Assembly: GCA_025352045.1 (NCBI GenBank) | Contig: JANXUD010000026.1 | Location: 27,974-91,973, forward strand | From: Gammaproteobacteria bacterium | GTDB lineage: Bacteria > Pseudomonadota > Gammaproteobacteria > Xanthomonadales > Xanthomonadaceae | Length of the DNA: 64,000 nt | Reading direction: 5' to 3' | Shown: positions 55,585 to 64,000 of the stretch, one piece after another | Position numbering within the stretch: the first letter of the stretch is position 1 | Layout of the letters: each line of letters starts with the position of its first letter | The notes under the pieces: model-generated | The model's input: the letters and a program-made list of their open reading frames with translations, nothing else | Told to the model about the DNA's origin: nothing | Databases searched by the model: none | Program-made: the position numbers and the translations under genes

Positions 55585-57447
55585 TCAGGGCGGGAAGTCG
55601 AACACCCTCGTCTCGATCGGGGCGCCGTCGCGTGCGATCCGCACCGCCACCTTGCGTCCACTCTCACGGAATCCGCCAGCGGTCAGGCGCGCGCCCGGTG
55701 ACTCGCGCAGCAGGACGGCATGGCCGGCGAGTCCATGCGCGGACGGCGCGGCGATCGCCTGGTAGTGCAGGTCCGCTGCGCAACTCTCGGGGAACAGCAG
55801 GTTCGCGTCGTGGCCATTGACGGCGGCGGCAAGCAAGGCCAGCTCGTCGGCGCCGCGCAGGCCCGACACCAGGACGACGTCCGGTGCGTGCAGGGTCGCA
55901 CACACGTCCCTGGCCAGCGTGGCGTAGCGCAACGCCTCCGCCGCGGAGCCGCGCGCGGCTGCCGCGCCGGCATCGGGCTGGCGCAGGTCGAGCTGGCCCG
56001 TGCGCAGCGCAACCGCCAACTTGCCGCCGTCTGCCTGCGCTTCCACGCCGGGCGTGACCAGTGCATCGTCGTTGGCGATGGTGCCGACCCCGGTTCCGTC
56101 GGCCACGCTCGCGCCCGCGACGTTGGAGAGGTTAACCGTGAAGGTTTCGTCGGGCTCGGCGACGTTGTCGCCCAGCACCGCCACTTCGAATGGCACCGAC
56201 GTGCGGCCCGCGTCGATGATCCGGCCGGCCTGCCCGCGCGAAGTGAAGTCGCTGCCGGCCGTCGCCGTGCCGCTGGCGGTGGCGATGTCGAAGGTGACCG
56301 GCGTCGGCATCGGGCTGGACAGCTGGACGAGGAAGCGCGCCGTGCTCGTGGTGCCGGACGCACCTTCGGGCAGGGTCACGTCGTTGATGGACAGCGCGGC
56401 GAGGTCATCGTTGACGATGCGGCCAACGGCCTGTGCCCGACTGATCCCGGCACCGGACGCATTGGACAGCGTGACGGCGATGCTTTCATTGTCCTCCACC
56501 TCGGTGTCGCCATTGATCGCCACCGAAAACTGCGCGCTCGATTGTCCGGCCGGGATCACCACGCCCTGGCTGGACTTGGCAACGTAGTCGATGCCAGGCG
56601 TGGCGGTGCCGGTGTCGGTCGCCACGTCGAAGCTGACCGGACCGGCCGCGGTGGGCGCGAGCGTGATCGTGAAGTCGAGCTGCTTGGTGCCGGCGTCGCC
56701 TTCGCTGGTGCTGGCATCGGCGATGGACAGCATCGGCGGCGCCGGCGTGACCAGGCAGGCCGCCGAGCAGCCGTCGCCATCTACCAGGTTGCCGTCGTCG
56801 CATTCCTCCAGGCCCTCGATGACGTGGTTGCCGCAGGTGGCCGCGGGGATGGTGCCGCTGTTGCGCGCATTGTTCTTTGGCGCCGGCAGGCCCTCGATGA
56901 AATCGTTGGCGCAGTTGTCAGTGTCATCGGTGGCGTTGAGCGTGGTCAGGCCGCCGGAGATGTCGAGCCGGCGGATGGCCGCGTGCCCGCTGCGCAAGCC
57001 CGTACTCGCATTGAATGGTGTCCCCACGCCGACGCTGGAGCCGCTGTAGCTGCCCCAGGCAACGCAATCGATCGAGTCCCAGCACACCTTGCCGCCCGCA
57101 GCCAGGATGCTCGCATTGATCTGCAGGTCCGCGGCGAGGCCGAAGAACGCAACGGCCTCTGGCGTGGCCAGCAGGATCTTGTCCTGGCTGGACGAGTTGG
57201 ACACATCGGAGGGAAAGGTGAAGGCGGCGATCGGGTTTCCCGCAGCGTCATAGACGAACACGGAGTGGCCGCCAACCAGGTTCTGTCCTGCTGCATACAT
57301 CTGCAGCACCACGTATTGCGCATTGGGCGCCGCGGCGGTGCCGCGGAAGACCTCGACAACCTTCATCAGGTGGAAGGTGGCCGAGGCCGGCGCGGCCAGG
57401 CCGGCGGCAAGCACAGCGAGCGCCAGTGCAGCAGGGACTTTGCGCAT
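55585..57447 (-). CDS. Secreted protein with DUF4215/Myxococcus cysteine-rich repeat and Calx-beta-like domains
   Basis: Signal peptide; CGNHVIEGLEECDDGNLVDGDGCSAAC; repeated SVSF-type Calx-beta strands: ATDTGTATPGIDYVAKS, ATASGTATAGSDFTSR, TVNLSNVAGASVADGTGVGTIANDD. Confidence 0.85.
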   Translation of the reverse strand: MRKVPAALALAVLAAGLAAPASATFHLMKVVEVFRGTAAAPNAQYVVLQMYAAGQNLVGGHSVFVYDAAGNPIAAFTFPSDVSNSSSQDKILLATPEAVAFFGLAADLQINASILAAGGKVCWDSIDCVAWGSYSGSSVGVGTPFNASTGLRSGHAAIRRLDISGGLTTLNATDDTDNCANDFIEGLPAPKNNARNSGTIPAATCGNHVIEGLEECDDGNLVDGDGCSAACLVTPAPPMLSIADASTSEGDAGTKQLDFTITLAPTAAGPVSFDVATDTGTATPGIDYVAKSSQGVVIPAGQSSAQFSVAINGDTEVEDNESIAVTLSNASGAGISRAQAVGRIVNDDLAALSINDVTLPEGASGTTSTARFLVQLSSPMPTPVTFDIATASGTATAGSDFTSRGQAGRIIDAGRTSVPFEVAVLGDNVAEPDETFTVNLSNVAGASVADGTGVGTIANDDALVTPGVEAQADGGKLAVALRTGQLDLRQPDAGAAAARGSAAEALRYATLARDVCATLHAPDVVLVSGLRGADELALLAAAVNGHDANLLFPESCAADLHYQAIAAPSAHGLAGHAVLLRESPGARLTAGGFRESGRKVAVRIARDGAPIETRVFDFPP

Positions 57448-57507
57448 GACCGGACTCCTGGAGCCGACGCCGTGGCCGAATGCTACACCTGCCGGCGCGG
57501 GCCGGCG

Positions 57508-58401
57508 TTACAGCGCGATGCGCCAGGCCAGGCGCAGCCCGGTGAAGGCGTCGTCGTGTGCCGCAATATCGCCGGGACGGCGCACCGGCAACGGCTCGTG
57601 CAGGAGCTCGGCCGTCAACGTCCCCGCACGGCCGAGTACGCGGCCGACGCCCAGCACCAGGTAGTGCCGGCCGGCATTGGCGGTCAGGCGGGTGCGGTCG
57701 CGGAAACCGAACGTGAGCGCATCCACCTGGACTTCCAGCTCGGTGCGGACCAGGCCCAGGCCCGCATGCCAGCGCCAGGCGCCAACGGCGCGACTGGCGG
57801 CGAACTCGGCGCCGTATACATCCAGTTGCAGGTTGTCCTTCGATGGCGCCTCGCAGCCGTAGGGATTGCGTTGCGGGTCGTCGAGTCCGGCCAGGTCCGC
57901 GGGACAGGTGATGTCGCCGCTGATGCCGCCGCGCTGGCCCCAGGCGCGGCCCGACACGGCCCAGGGACCGTGCGTCCACAGGTCGCGCGACACGGCGGCG
58001 GACAGCAGGCCGACCGCCTTCGCGCCATTGAGCGTGACCGGGGGCGTCCAGCCAAGTTCGCCGACCAGTCCCCAGGGCAGGCCGACGCTGGCGCGCAGGC
58101 GGCCGAACACCGGCGACTTGTTGAGGTCTTCGGTCTTGTCGCCATTAAAGCCGACCGCGCGCTGGTCGGCACTGAGGAAGGGCACCTGGTCGAGTTCGGC
58201 GGTGACGCTCCACTGCCCACGTGCGAGTTGCTGCGTCGTGCCGAAGCCGGTGAAGAAAGTCGCTGCCGCGGCGTGGTTCATCGCCCAGGCTTCGGGACGA
58301 TCGGGGGCAAGGCGTTCGTGGTCGTTGATGACCTGCTGCGCGTGCACGCGCGCGGCCGTCACGCTGAGAAGCAACACCAGCAACCGACTCGATCGGTGCA
58401 C
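57508..58401 (-). CDS. Probable outer-membrane beta-barrel protein
   Basis: Signal MHRSSRLLVLLLSVTAARVHAQ; alternating strand pattern ending in aromatic/hydrophobic ...GLRLAWRIAL. Confidence 0.65.
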   Translation of the reverse strand: MHRSSRLLVLLLSVTAARVHAQQVINDHERLAPDRPEAWAMNHAAAATFFTGFGTTQQLARGQWSVTAELDQVPFLSADQRAVGFNGDKTEDLNKSPVFGRLRASVGLPWGLVGELGWTPPVTLNGAKAVGLLSAAVSRDLWTHGPWAVSGRAWGQRGGISGDITCPADLAGLDDPQRNPYGCEAPSKDNLQLDVYGAEFAASRAVGAWRWHAGLGLVRTELEVQVDALTFGFRDRTRLTANAGRHYLVLGVGRVLGRAGTLTAELLHEPLPVRRPGDIAAHDDAFTGLRLAWRIAL

Positions 58402-58435
58402 GTGGTCCTCGCAGTCCGCGCGTGGCGCGCGGAGG

Positions 58436-58511
58436 TGGTGCCGGCACCCGGATTCGAACTGGGGACCTACCGCTTACAAGGCGGTTGCTCTACCAACTGA
58501 GCTATGCCGGC
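58436..58511 (-). tRNA. tRNA-Thr (anticodon TGT), CCA encoded
   Basis: Minus strand GCCGGCATAGCTCAGTTGGTAGAGCAACCGCCTTGTAAGCGGTAGGTCCCCAGTTCGAATCCGGGTGCCGGCACCA; loop CTTGTAA, 76 nt. Confidence 0.96.
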
Positions 58512-58584
58512 ATGGTGTGGCTGGGCGGGGGAATTCTAGCGCGCGGCGGCCGCTCGCGCTGCGCGCCCGCTGCAGCGGCGGCGC

Positions 58585-59247
58585 TCAGCGGCAGGGCGCC
58601 GCCTGCGCCGTCATGCCGTCGACGCCCAGCCCGGCCAGACCCGCCTTCCAGTCGAAGCCCGGCGCGGCGGCCAGGTCGATCCACCACTGCGCGGCCGGCT
58701 CCATGCGCGGCTCCACGGACGGCGTGAAGCCGAGCGCGGTGATCGCGTCGCGGCGGGCGGTGGCATTGGCCAGCTCCTTGAAGCTTCCCAGCGCGATGCT
58801 GTTTTCCTCGCCGCCGGCGGTGACCACGTAGTAGTCGGTGATGCCGCGCGCGGCCAGCGTGCGGGAAATCTGCAGTGCGTCCGCGTGGCTGGCGGCTGGC
58901 GGCAGGTAGACGCGATAGCCCTTGAGCACGGTGGCGGCGACTTCGCGGAACTGGATGCGCTCCGCGCGCGGCAGCAGCGTGTTCATCGCCTTGCGCACGG
59001 CGCCCGCGTCGTTGAACGGGCCGATGCTGAGGCAGGCGCTGCCGGCGGCGAGCGGCTCGGGGTCGGTGCTCAGCTCGGCCGAGGCGTCCACGGGCGGGCG
59101 CGGACTTTCGCTGAGCAGGACCAGCGAGCCGACGCCGGGGTCGGTGCGCGCCAGTGGCGCGGGCGCGGGATCGACGTGCAGCGCCCACCAGAGGCCGACG
59201 CCGAGGTTCATGCAGGCCAGCAACACCACGAGTACGCGCAGCAGCAT
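58585..59247 (-). CDS. SPOR domain-containing protein
   Basis: N-terminal TM; CLSIGPFNDAGAVRKAMNTLL...GYRVYLPPAASHADALQISRTLAARGITDYYVV. Confidence 0.85.
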   Translation of the reverse strand: MLLRVLVVLLACMNLGVGLWWALHVDPAPAPLARTDPGVGSLVLLSESPRPPVDASAELSTDPEPLAAGSACLSIGPFNDAGAVRKAMNTLLPRAERIQFREVAATVLKGYRVYLPPAASHADALQISRTLAARGITDYYVVTAGGEENSIALGSFKELANATARRDAITALGFTPSVEPRMEPAAQWWIDLAAAPGFDWKAGLAGLGVDGMTAQAAPCR

Positions 59248-59984
59248 CAGCCCGCCCTCGCCCGCGCGTAGGCGGCCAGGCCGTCGAGCACGAGGCTGGG
59301 CGCGGGTTGCAGGCGCGGCAGGTCCAGCGTGAGCAGCGCCTCTGCGTCACCGCCGCCGACCAGCACCACCGGCTCGGCGCCGCAGTGCAGGCGCGCCTGG
59401 CGCACCACGCGTTCGACCAGTCCGCAGGCCGCGTGCGCGGCGCCCGAGGCGATCGCGTCGGCGGTGTTCGCGCCCAGTGCATGGACGTCGCCGACCGCGA
59501 CGTCGAGCGCGGCGAAGCGCTGCGCCAATGACGCGCGCATCTGCGCGGGCATCGGCGCGATCACGCCGCCGAGGTGGCGACCGTCGGTGGCGAGCACATC
59601 GGCGGTGAGCGCGCTGCCCGCGGACACCACGACCCACGGCCCGTCATCGCGCCCGCTCGCCGCGAGCAGGGCGAGGAAGCGGTCCACGCCGAGCGCGTGG
59701 GGATCGTCGTACGCGATCCGGAGACGGCCCTCGCTGGCCTGCGTCAACACGCGCTGCACCTGCAGTCCGCGCGCTACGAGTGACGCGATGAGCGGGTCGG
59801 TCACCGCCGCCGGCGCGACCGAGGCAAGCCAGGCCGTGTCGCCACGCTTGAACTCGAGTTGTCCGTCGACCAGCTGCGCCATCGCCGCGTGCACGACCGC
59901 GCGCACCGGCCCGCGCGCGCCGCCGGCGCCGAGCGGCGCCAGCTTGAGCCGGGTATTGCCGAGGTCCAGCAGCCAGTCGCTCAT
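59247..59984 (-). CDS. coaX: Type III pantothenate kinase
   Basis: MSDWLLDLGNTRLKLA; LGVDRFLALLAA; VVSAGSALTADVLATDGRHLGGVIAPMPAQMRASL. Confidence 0.92.
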   Translation of the reverse strand: MSDWLLDLGNTRLKLAPLGAGGARGPVRAVVHAAMAQLVDGQLEFKRGDTAWLASVAPAAVTDPLIASLVARGLQVQRVLTQASEGRLRIAYDDPHALGVDRFLALLAASGRDDGPWVVVSAGSALTADVLATDGRHLGGVIAPMPAQMRASLAQRFAALDVAVGDVHALGANTADAIASGAAHAACGLVERVVRQARLHCGAEPVVLVGGGDAEALLTLDLPRLQPAPSLVLDGLAAYARARAG

Positions 59985-60811
59985 GCCGGCCGCAGGCGCA
60001 GTTCGCCGCCGTGGAATCGACGTTCGCTGCCGTCCACGCGCAGCCGGAGCGCGCCGGCACCATCGATGCCGAGCACCGTGCCGGTGGCCACGTCGGCGCC
60101 GTCGACGATGCGCACCTCGCGGTCGCGGAACAGGTCGTGGCGATCCCAGCGCGCGACGAAGGGCGCGAAGCCCTCGGCATCGAACTGCGCCAGCGCTTCA
60201 GCGAGGTGCGCGATCACCGTCGCTGCCACGCGCGCGCGCATGAGGTCGTGGCCCAGCGAGGCAAGATCGCACCAGGGCTGGTCGATTGCCGCACCCGCGT
60301 CCGCGGGCATTCGCAGGTTGAGTCCGAGGCCGATCACCGCCGCGCTGTGGGCGCCGTCGCTGCGCAGGTTGACCAGCAGGCCGCCGAGCTTGCGTCCACC
60401 CGCCAGCACATCGTTCGGCCACTTCAGCCCCGCCTCCAGGACGCCCAGCGCATGCAGGGCCTCGACCACGGCGACGCCCGCCGCCAGTGACAAACCGCCC
60501 AGCGCCGCCAGCGGATGCGCGAATTGCCGCGAGAGACTGAGGTAGAGATTGGCGCCAGGGGGCGAGATCCAGGTCCGTCCGCGCCGGCCCTGGCCCGCGG
60601 CCTGGCGGTCGGCGAGGAAGAGCGCGCAGCCCTGCGCCGGCACGGCGGCCGCCAGTGCGTCGGCCTGCGTGGATGCAGTGTCCATCAGGAACTGCAGGCT
60701 GGCGACACGGCTGCGCGCGGCAGTTGACAGCTCGGCAAGGATTGCGTCTCCCTCGTCCAAGGCGGCAGCGGTGACCGTGGCGGCAAGCGTCGCATCGGTC
60801 ACGCTGTTCAT
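59981..60811 (-). CDS. birA: Biotin-[acetyl-CoA-carboxylase] ligase
   Basis: FLMDTASTQADAL; ADRQAAGQGRRGRTWISPPGANLYLSL; LKWPNDVLAGGRKLGGLLVN. No N-terminal HTH. Confidence 0.92.
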   Translation of the reverse strand: MNSVTDATLAATVTAAALDEGDAILAELSTAARSRVASLQFLMDTASTQADALAAAVPAQGCALFLADRQAAGQGRRGRTWISPPGANLYLSLSRQFAHPLAALGGLSLAAGVAVVEALHALGVLEAGLKWPNDVLAGGRKLGGLLVNLRSDGAHSAAVIGLGLNLRMPADAGAAIDQPWCDLASLGHDLMRARVAATVIAHLAEALAQFDAEGFAPFVARWDRHDLFRDREVRIVDGADVATGTVLGIDGAGALRLRVDGSERRFHGGELRLRPA

Positions 60812-61458
60812 CGCCGCGCCATCCGCGCACGCAGCCGCGCGAACACGCGCACGCGTTCGAAGCGCGACTCGGTGCCGGCGCGCAGGCGCGTGATGTTGCT
60901 GCGATGCGTGAACACCAGGAACACCGCGCAGATCACGGCATAGCCAAGCCGCAGGCGGTCATCGCCGGCGAACAGGGCCTGCGGCACCAGGCTCAGCCCG
61001 GCGAGCATCGTCGCCAGGCCGACATAGCCGCCCAGCACCAGGGCCAGCGCCCACGCCAGGAAGGTCGGCAGCAGGCAGTGCGGCCAGAGCAGAACGAGTC
61101 CGCCGACCAGCGTCGCCGCGCCCTTGCCGCCGCGGAAGCCATGGAAGACCGGCCAGACATGTCCGAGCGTCGCCGCGAAGGCGCAGGCGTAAGGCCACGT
61201 CGCCGAAAGACCCTCAGGCGACAGCCCGTCCGGCGTGAAACGCAGCCCAAGCCAAGCCGCCAGGGCGCCCTTGCCGATGTCGATGGCCACCGTGCCCAGG
61301 GCGAACCAGGGCCCCTGCGTGCGCAGGGCATTGGTGCCGCCGGCATTGCCGCTGCCCGCGCTGCGGATATCCACGCCGCGCAGCCGGCCGATCAGCAGAC
61401 TGCCGGACAGCGAGCCCAGCAGGTAGGCAGTCAACAACAGGAGGGCGGCGATCAGCAC
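60808..61458 (-). CDS. plsY: Glycerol-3-phosphate acyltransferase PlsY
   Basis: YLLGSLSGSLLIGRLRGVDIRSAGSGNAGGTNALRT; FHGFRGGKGAAT. GTG start inferred. Confidence 0.93.
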   Translation of the reverse strand: MLIAALLLLTAYLLGSLSGSLLIGRLRGVDIRSAGSGNAGGTNALRTQGPWFALGTVAIDIGKGALAAWLGLRFTPDGLSPEGLSATWPYACAFAATLGHVWPVFHGFRGGKGAATLVGGLVLLWPHCLLPTFLAWALALVLGGYVGLATMLAGLSLVPQALFAGDDRLRLGYAVICAVFLVFTHRSNITRLRAGTESRFERVRVFARLRARMARR

Positions 61459-61468
61459 CGCGGCATTA

Positions 61469-63295
61469 TCAGGTATTTGCCGGCGTCCACGGCTGCAGCG
61501 ATGCGACCAGCGCACCCGGTCCCGCATGCGCGCCCACGGCCGGACCGGTCTCGACCAGCCAGCCCTGCACGCAGTCGAGTTCGGCCTGCAGCGTGGCCAG
61601 CAGCGCCTCGCCGTCGCCGCGGGCATCGCAATGGCCGACGATGATGCGCCAGCGCGTCGCCCGGTCCACGCGCCGCGCCACGTAGCGCCCGAACTTCGCG
61701 GGCACGTCTTTCTTCCCGATCAGGCCGCCCGCCAGGCTCAGCTTGCCCTTCGGCGTCACCTTCGCGACCGGCGTCAGGCCCAGGCCCTGCACCAGGGGCT
61801 TGCCCCAGGCCGGCACGCGTCCGCCGCGCACGGCCATGGTCAGGTCGCGGGTCATGGCCCAGGTCAGGGTCCGGGCGCGCATGGGCTCGAGCATGGCCAG
61901 GATGTCGGCCGCGGCCAGGCCGCGCTGCGCAGCCTCGGCAGCGGCGATTGCCAGCAGGGCAAGGCCGCCGGCCGCGTTGGCCGAGTCGAACACGTGCGTG
62001 CGCTCGGGATGCCCGCGCTGTGCCGCGGTTTCCGCCGACTGGATGGTGCCCGACACCGCGCGCGACACGCCCAGGTAGACCAGCGACGGATGGTGCGAGA
62101 GCAGGAATTCGAACTGCCGCCGGAAATCACCCGGCGAGGGCTGGCTGGTGCGCGGCAGCACGACTTCCTCGCGCAGCTTGCGGTAGAACTCCTGCGGCGT
62201 GAGGCTGATCTTGTCCAGGTAGTCCTGGTCGCCGAAGTTCAGGCGCAGCGGCACCACGTGGATGTTGAGCGACTCGACCAGGCCTTCGGGCAGGTCGGCC
62301 GAGCTGTCGGTGATGATCGCCACCGATCCGGCGCCCGCCGCGGTGCGCGCCTGGGCGCGCATGTCGTCGGCCTTGGTCGATTCGACGCGGCCGAAGCGCG
62401 CTGCCAGGTTGAACAGGGCCTGCGGGTCGGCCACGTGCGCGTGCAGGCGCACCCGCGACTGCGAGCCGGCGATCACCACGCAGGACGCGCCCAGTTCGCC
62501 CACCGCGGCGCGCAGCCCGGCGCGATCCAGGCCGCCGCCGAGCAGCAGGCACTCGCTGCACCAGCGGTGCTCGGGATCGGCGTCGAGGATTTCCTCGTGC
62601 ACTTCCGCCGCCTCGAGATCGGCGAGCTCCTCCTCGATCGGGCCATGGGCATCGGTGCGGCCGCTGTCCATGTACTCGTCGATGCCCTCCAGCAGGTCGA
62701 CGAAGCCCTGCGCGCCTGCGTCCACGACGCCGGCACGCTGCAGCACGGCCAGTTGGCGCGTCGTATCGGCCAGCGCGCGGCGCGCCTGCGCCAGCGCGGG
62801 CGCGAACCAGCGCCGCAGGTCACGCACGCCGGCCGCGCCGTCGAGCTTGTCGGCGAAGGCGCTGATCACGCTGAGGATGGTGCCCTCGCGCGGTTCGGAC
62901 AGGGCCTGGCGCGCGGACAGCGAGCCGGCGCGCACGGCGTCGGCCAGCACGCCCGGCTCGATCGCGATCCGGTCGCCCAGGCGCTCGGCCACGCCGGTAA
63001 AGAATTGGGCCAGGATCGCGCCCGAGTTCCCGCGCGCTCCGTCGATCGCGTCCTCGCCCACCTGGCGCATCAGCTCGCCTGCCCCGGCCGTCCGCCGGCT
63101 CAGGGCGCCGGTCAGGACGCTGCCCAGGGTGAAGGCCAGGTTGCTGCCGGTGTCGCCATCAGGCACCGGGAAGACATTGATCTTGTTGAGGACGTCGCGG
63201 TCGGCAATCACCCGCCGGGCGCCGGCAATCAGGGCGCGACGGAGCGCGGGACCGCGTATGCGCGGGGGTCGGCGGTCCAGGGCAACGGCATTCAT
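61469..63295 (-). CDS. DAK2 domain fused to DegV family protein (FakA-FakB-like)
   Basis: INVFPVPDGDTGSNLAFTLGSVL (DAK2); VAIITDSSADLPEGLVESLNIHVVPLRLNFGDQDYLD (DegV). Confidence 0.9.
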   Translation of the reverse strand: MNAVALDRRPPRIRGPALRRALIAGARRVIADRDVLNKINVFPVPDGDTGSNLAFTLGSVLTGALSRRTAGAGELMRQVGEDAIDGARGNSGAILAQFFTGVAERLGDRIAIEPGVLADAVRAGSLSARQALSEPREGTILSVISAFADKLDGAAGVRDLRRWFAPALAQARRALADTTRQLAVLQRAGVVDAGAQGFVDLLEGIDEYMDSGRTDAHGPIEEELADLEAAEVHEEILDADPEHRWCSECLLLGGGLDRAGLRAAVGELGASCVVIAGSQSRVRLHAHVADPQALFNLAARFGRVESTKADDMRAQARTAAGAGSVAIITDSSADLPEGLVESLNIHVVPLRLNFGDQDYLDKISLTPQEFYRKLREEVVLPRTSQPSPGDFRRQFEFLLSHHPSLVYLGVSRAVSGTIQSAETAAQRGHPERTHVFDSANAAGGLALLAIAAAEAAQRGLAAADILAMLEPMRARTLTWAMTRDLTMAVRGGRVPAWGKPLVQGLGLTPVAKVTPKGKLSLAGGLIGKKDVPAKFGRYVARRVDRATRWRIIVGHCDARGDGEALLATLQAELDCVQGWLVETGPAVGAHAGPGALVASLQPWTPANT

Positions 63296-63430
63296 CCGCC
63301 CGGAGTCTGCCCGATGCGACCGGGCGGGGCCATGCTGCACCGCAGCACGCCAGGCTTGGTACACTCCCGGGTGCAACCTTTTGCCCACCCAGGGCATCAG
63401 ACCGAGCAACCCGTCCCATTGAGTGCGCCG

Positions 63431-63667
63431 ATGCCCCGTTTCCTGCTGGCCATCAGTCTGTTTCTGCTCGCTTCAGTCGCGTTGGCCGGTGTACCGGCTT
63501 CTGCGGACGGACAGCCCGAGGCCACGGCCAAGACCGGCAAGGTCGCCACCGTCGTCGCCACGCAAGACAGCGAAGCCGGGACGCCGCATCCCGCCGTGGT
63601 GCCGATCCGCAGCGCCACGCCGCACCTGCCGCGCTGGCATTCCCTGTTGCCCGGGATGATCCGCTAG
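63431..63667 (+). CDS. Small exported hypothetical protein
   Basis: MPRFLLAISLFLLASVALAGVPASADG signal peptide; divergent from the DAK2-DegV gene. Confidence 0.6.
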   Translation: MPRFLLAISLFLLASVALAGVPASADGQPEATAKTGKVATVVATQDSEAGTPHPAVVPIRSATPHLPRWHSLLPGMIR

Positions 63668-64000
63668 AACACTGGCGGGAAGTGGACGGTGAAGCGCGCG
63701 CCACCCAGCTCGCTGGACGCGTCCACCTTGAGCTCGCCGCGGTAGGCCCGCGCGATGTCCTGCGCGATGGACAGTCCGATGCCATGGCCCTGCACCCGCT
63801 CGTCGCCACGCACGCCGCGCTGCAGCAGGCGCTCGACGTCCTCCGGCGCGATGCCCGGGCCGTCGTCTTCCACCGAGATGAAGACACCGGGGCGGCTGTT
63901 GCCACCCGCGGCAGGTTCGGCCTTGACCGTCAGCAGGACGCGCTGGCGGCCCCACTTGAAGGCGTTCTCGAGCAGGTTGCCGAGCAGTTCCTGCAGGTCG
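63664..64000 (-). CDS. Sensor histidine kinase, C-terminal ATPase domain (5' end beyond window)
   Basis: LQELLGNLLENAFKWGR; VFISVEDDGPGIAPEDVERLLQRG; GHGIGLSIAQDIARAYRGEL. Confidence 0.9.
   Translation of the reverse strand, partial: DLQELLGNLLENAFKWGRQRVLLTVKAEPAAGGNSRPGVFISVEDDGPGIAPEDVERLLQRGVRGDERVQGHGIGLSIAQDIARAYRGELKVDASSELGGARFTVHFPPVF

Overview
This is a GC-rich chromosomal window, most consistent with a Xanthomonadaceae-type gammaproteobacterium (inferred from gene content and synteny). Bases 1 to ~24.1 kb are a surface-polysaccharide (LPS/O-antigen-type) island: GT-C and GT2 glycosyltransferases, two GtrA proteins, a Wzm/Wzt ABC exporter, and two very large multidomain glycosyltransferases. 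Its core resembles the mycobacterial decaprenylphosphoryl-arabinose pathway: GtrA, a HAD-UbiA fusion, a DprE1-like FAD oxidase, a DprE2-like SDR and a GT-C protein. The island ends at metB, the known border of the Xanthomonas lps locus. The remainder is mostly housekeeping: metB/cbs; OmpA/DUF4398; pilU; a tyrosine-catabolism operon (hpd-hmgA-fahA-maiA) with a divergent MarR regulator; a PQQ-type sugar dehydrogenase; a frame-disrupted POT transporter; tryptophan 2,3-dioxygenase; a 2-oxoacid dehydrogenase operon (E1a/E1b/E2); trpS; two entericidin-like peptides missing from the ORF track; arginase; LPS-core-type GTs; a two-component system; SRAP and YchJ proteins; a Calx-beta/DUF4215 secreted protein; tRNA-Thr(TGT); SPOR protein, coaX, birA, plsY, DAK2-DegV; and a partial histidine kinase. 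The most notable signals are the arabinan-donor-like cassette, a shared short repeat in the large GT proteins together with a long coiled coil, REP-like palindromes fused to gene ends and read in frame inside the E2 gene, and the POT frameshift. All functions come from reading motifs by eye; no database search was run.
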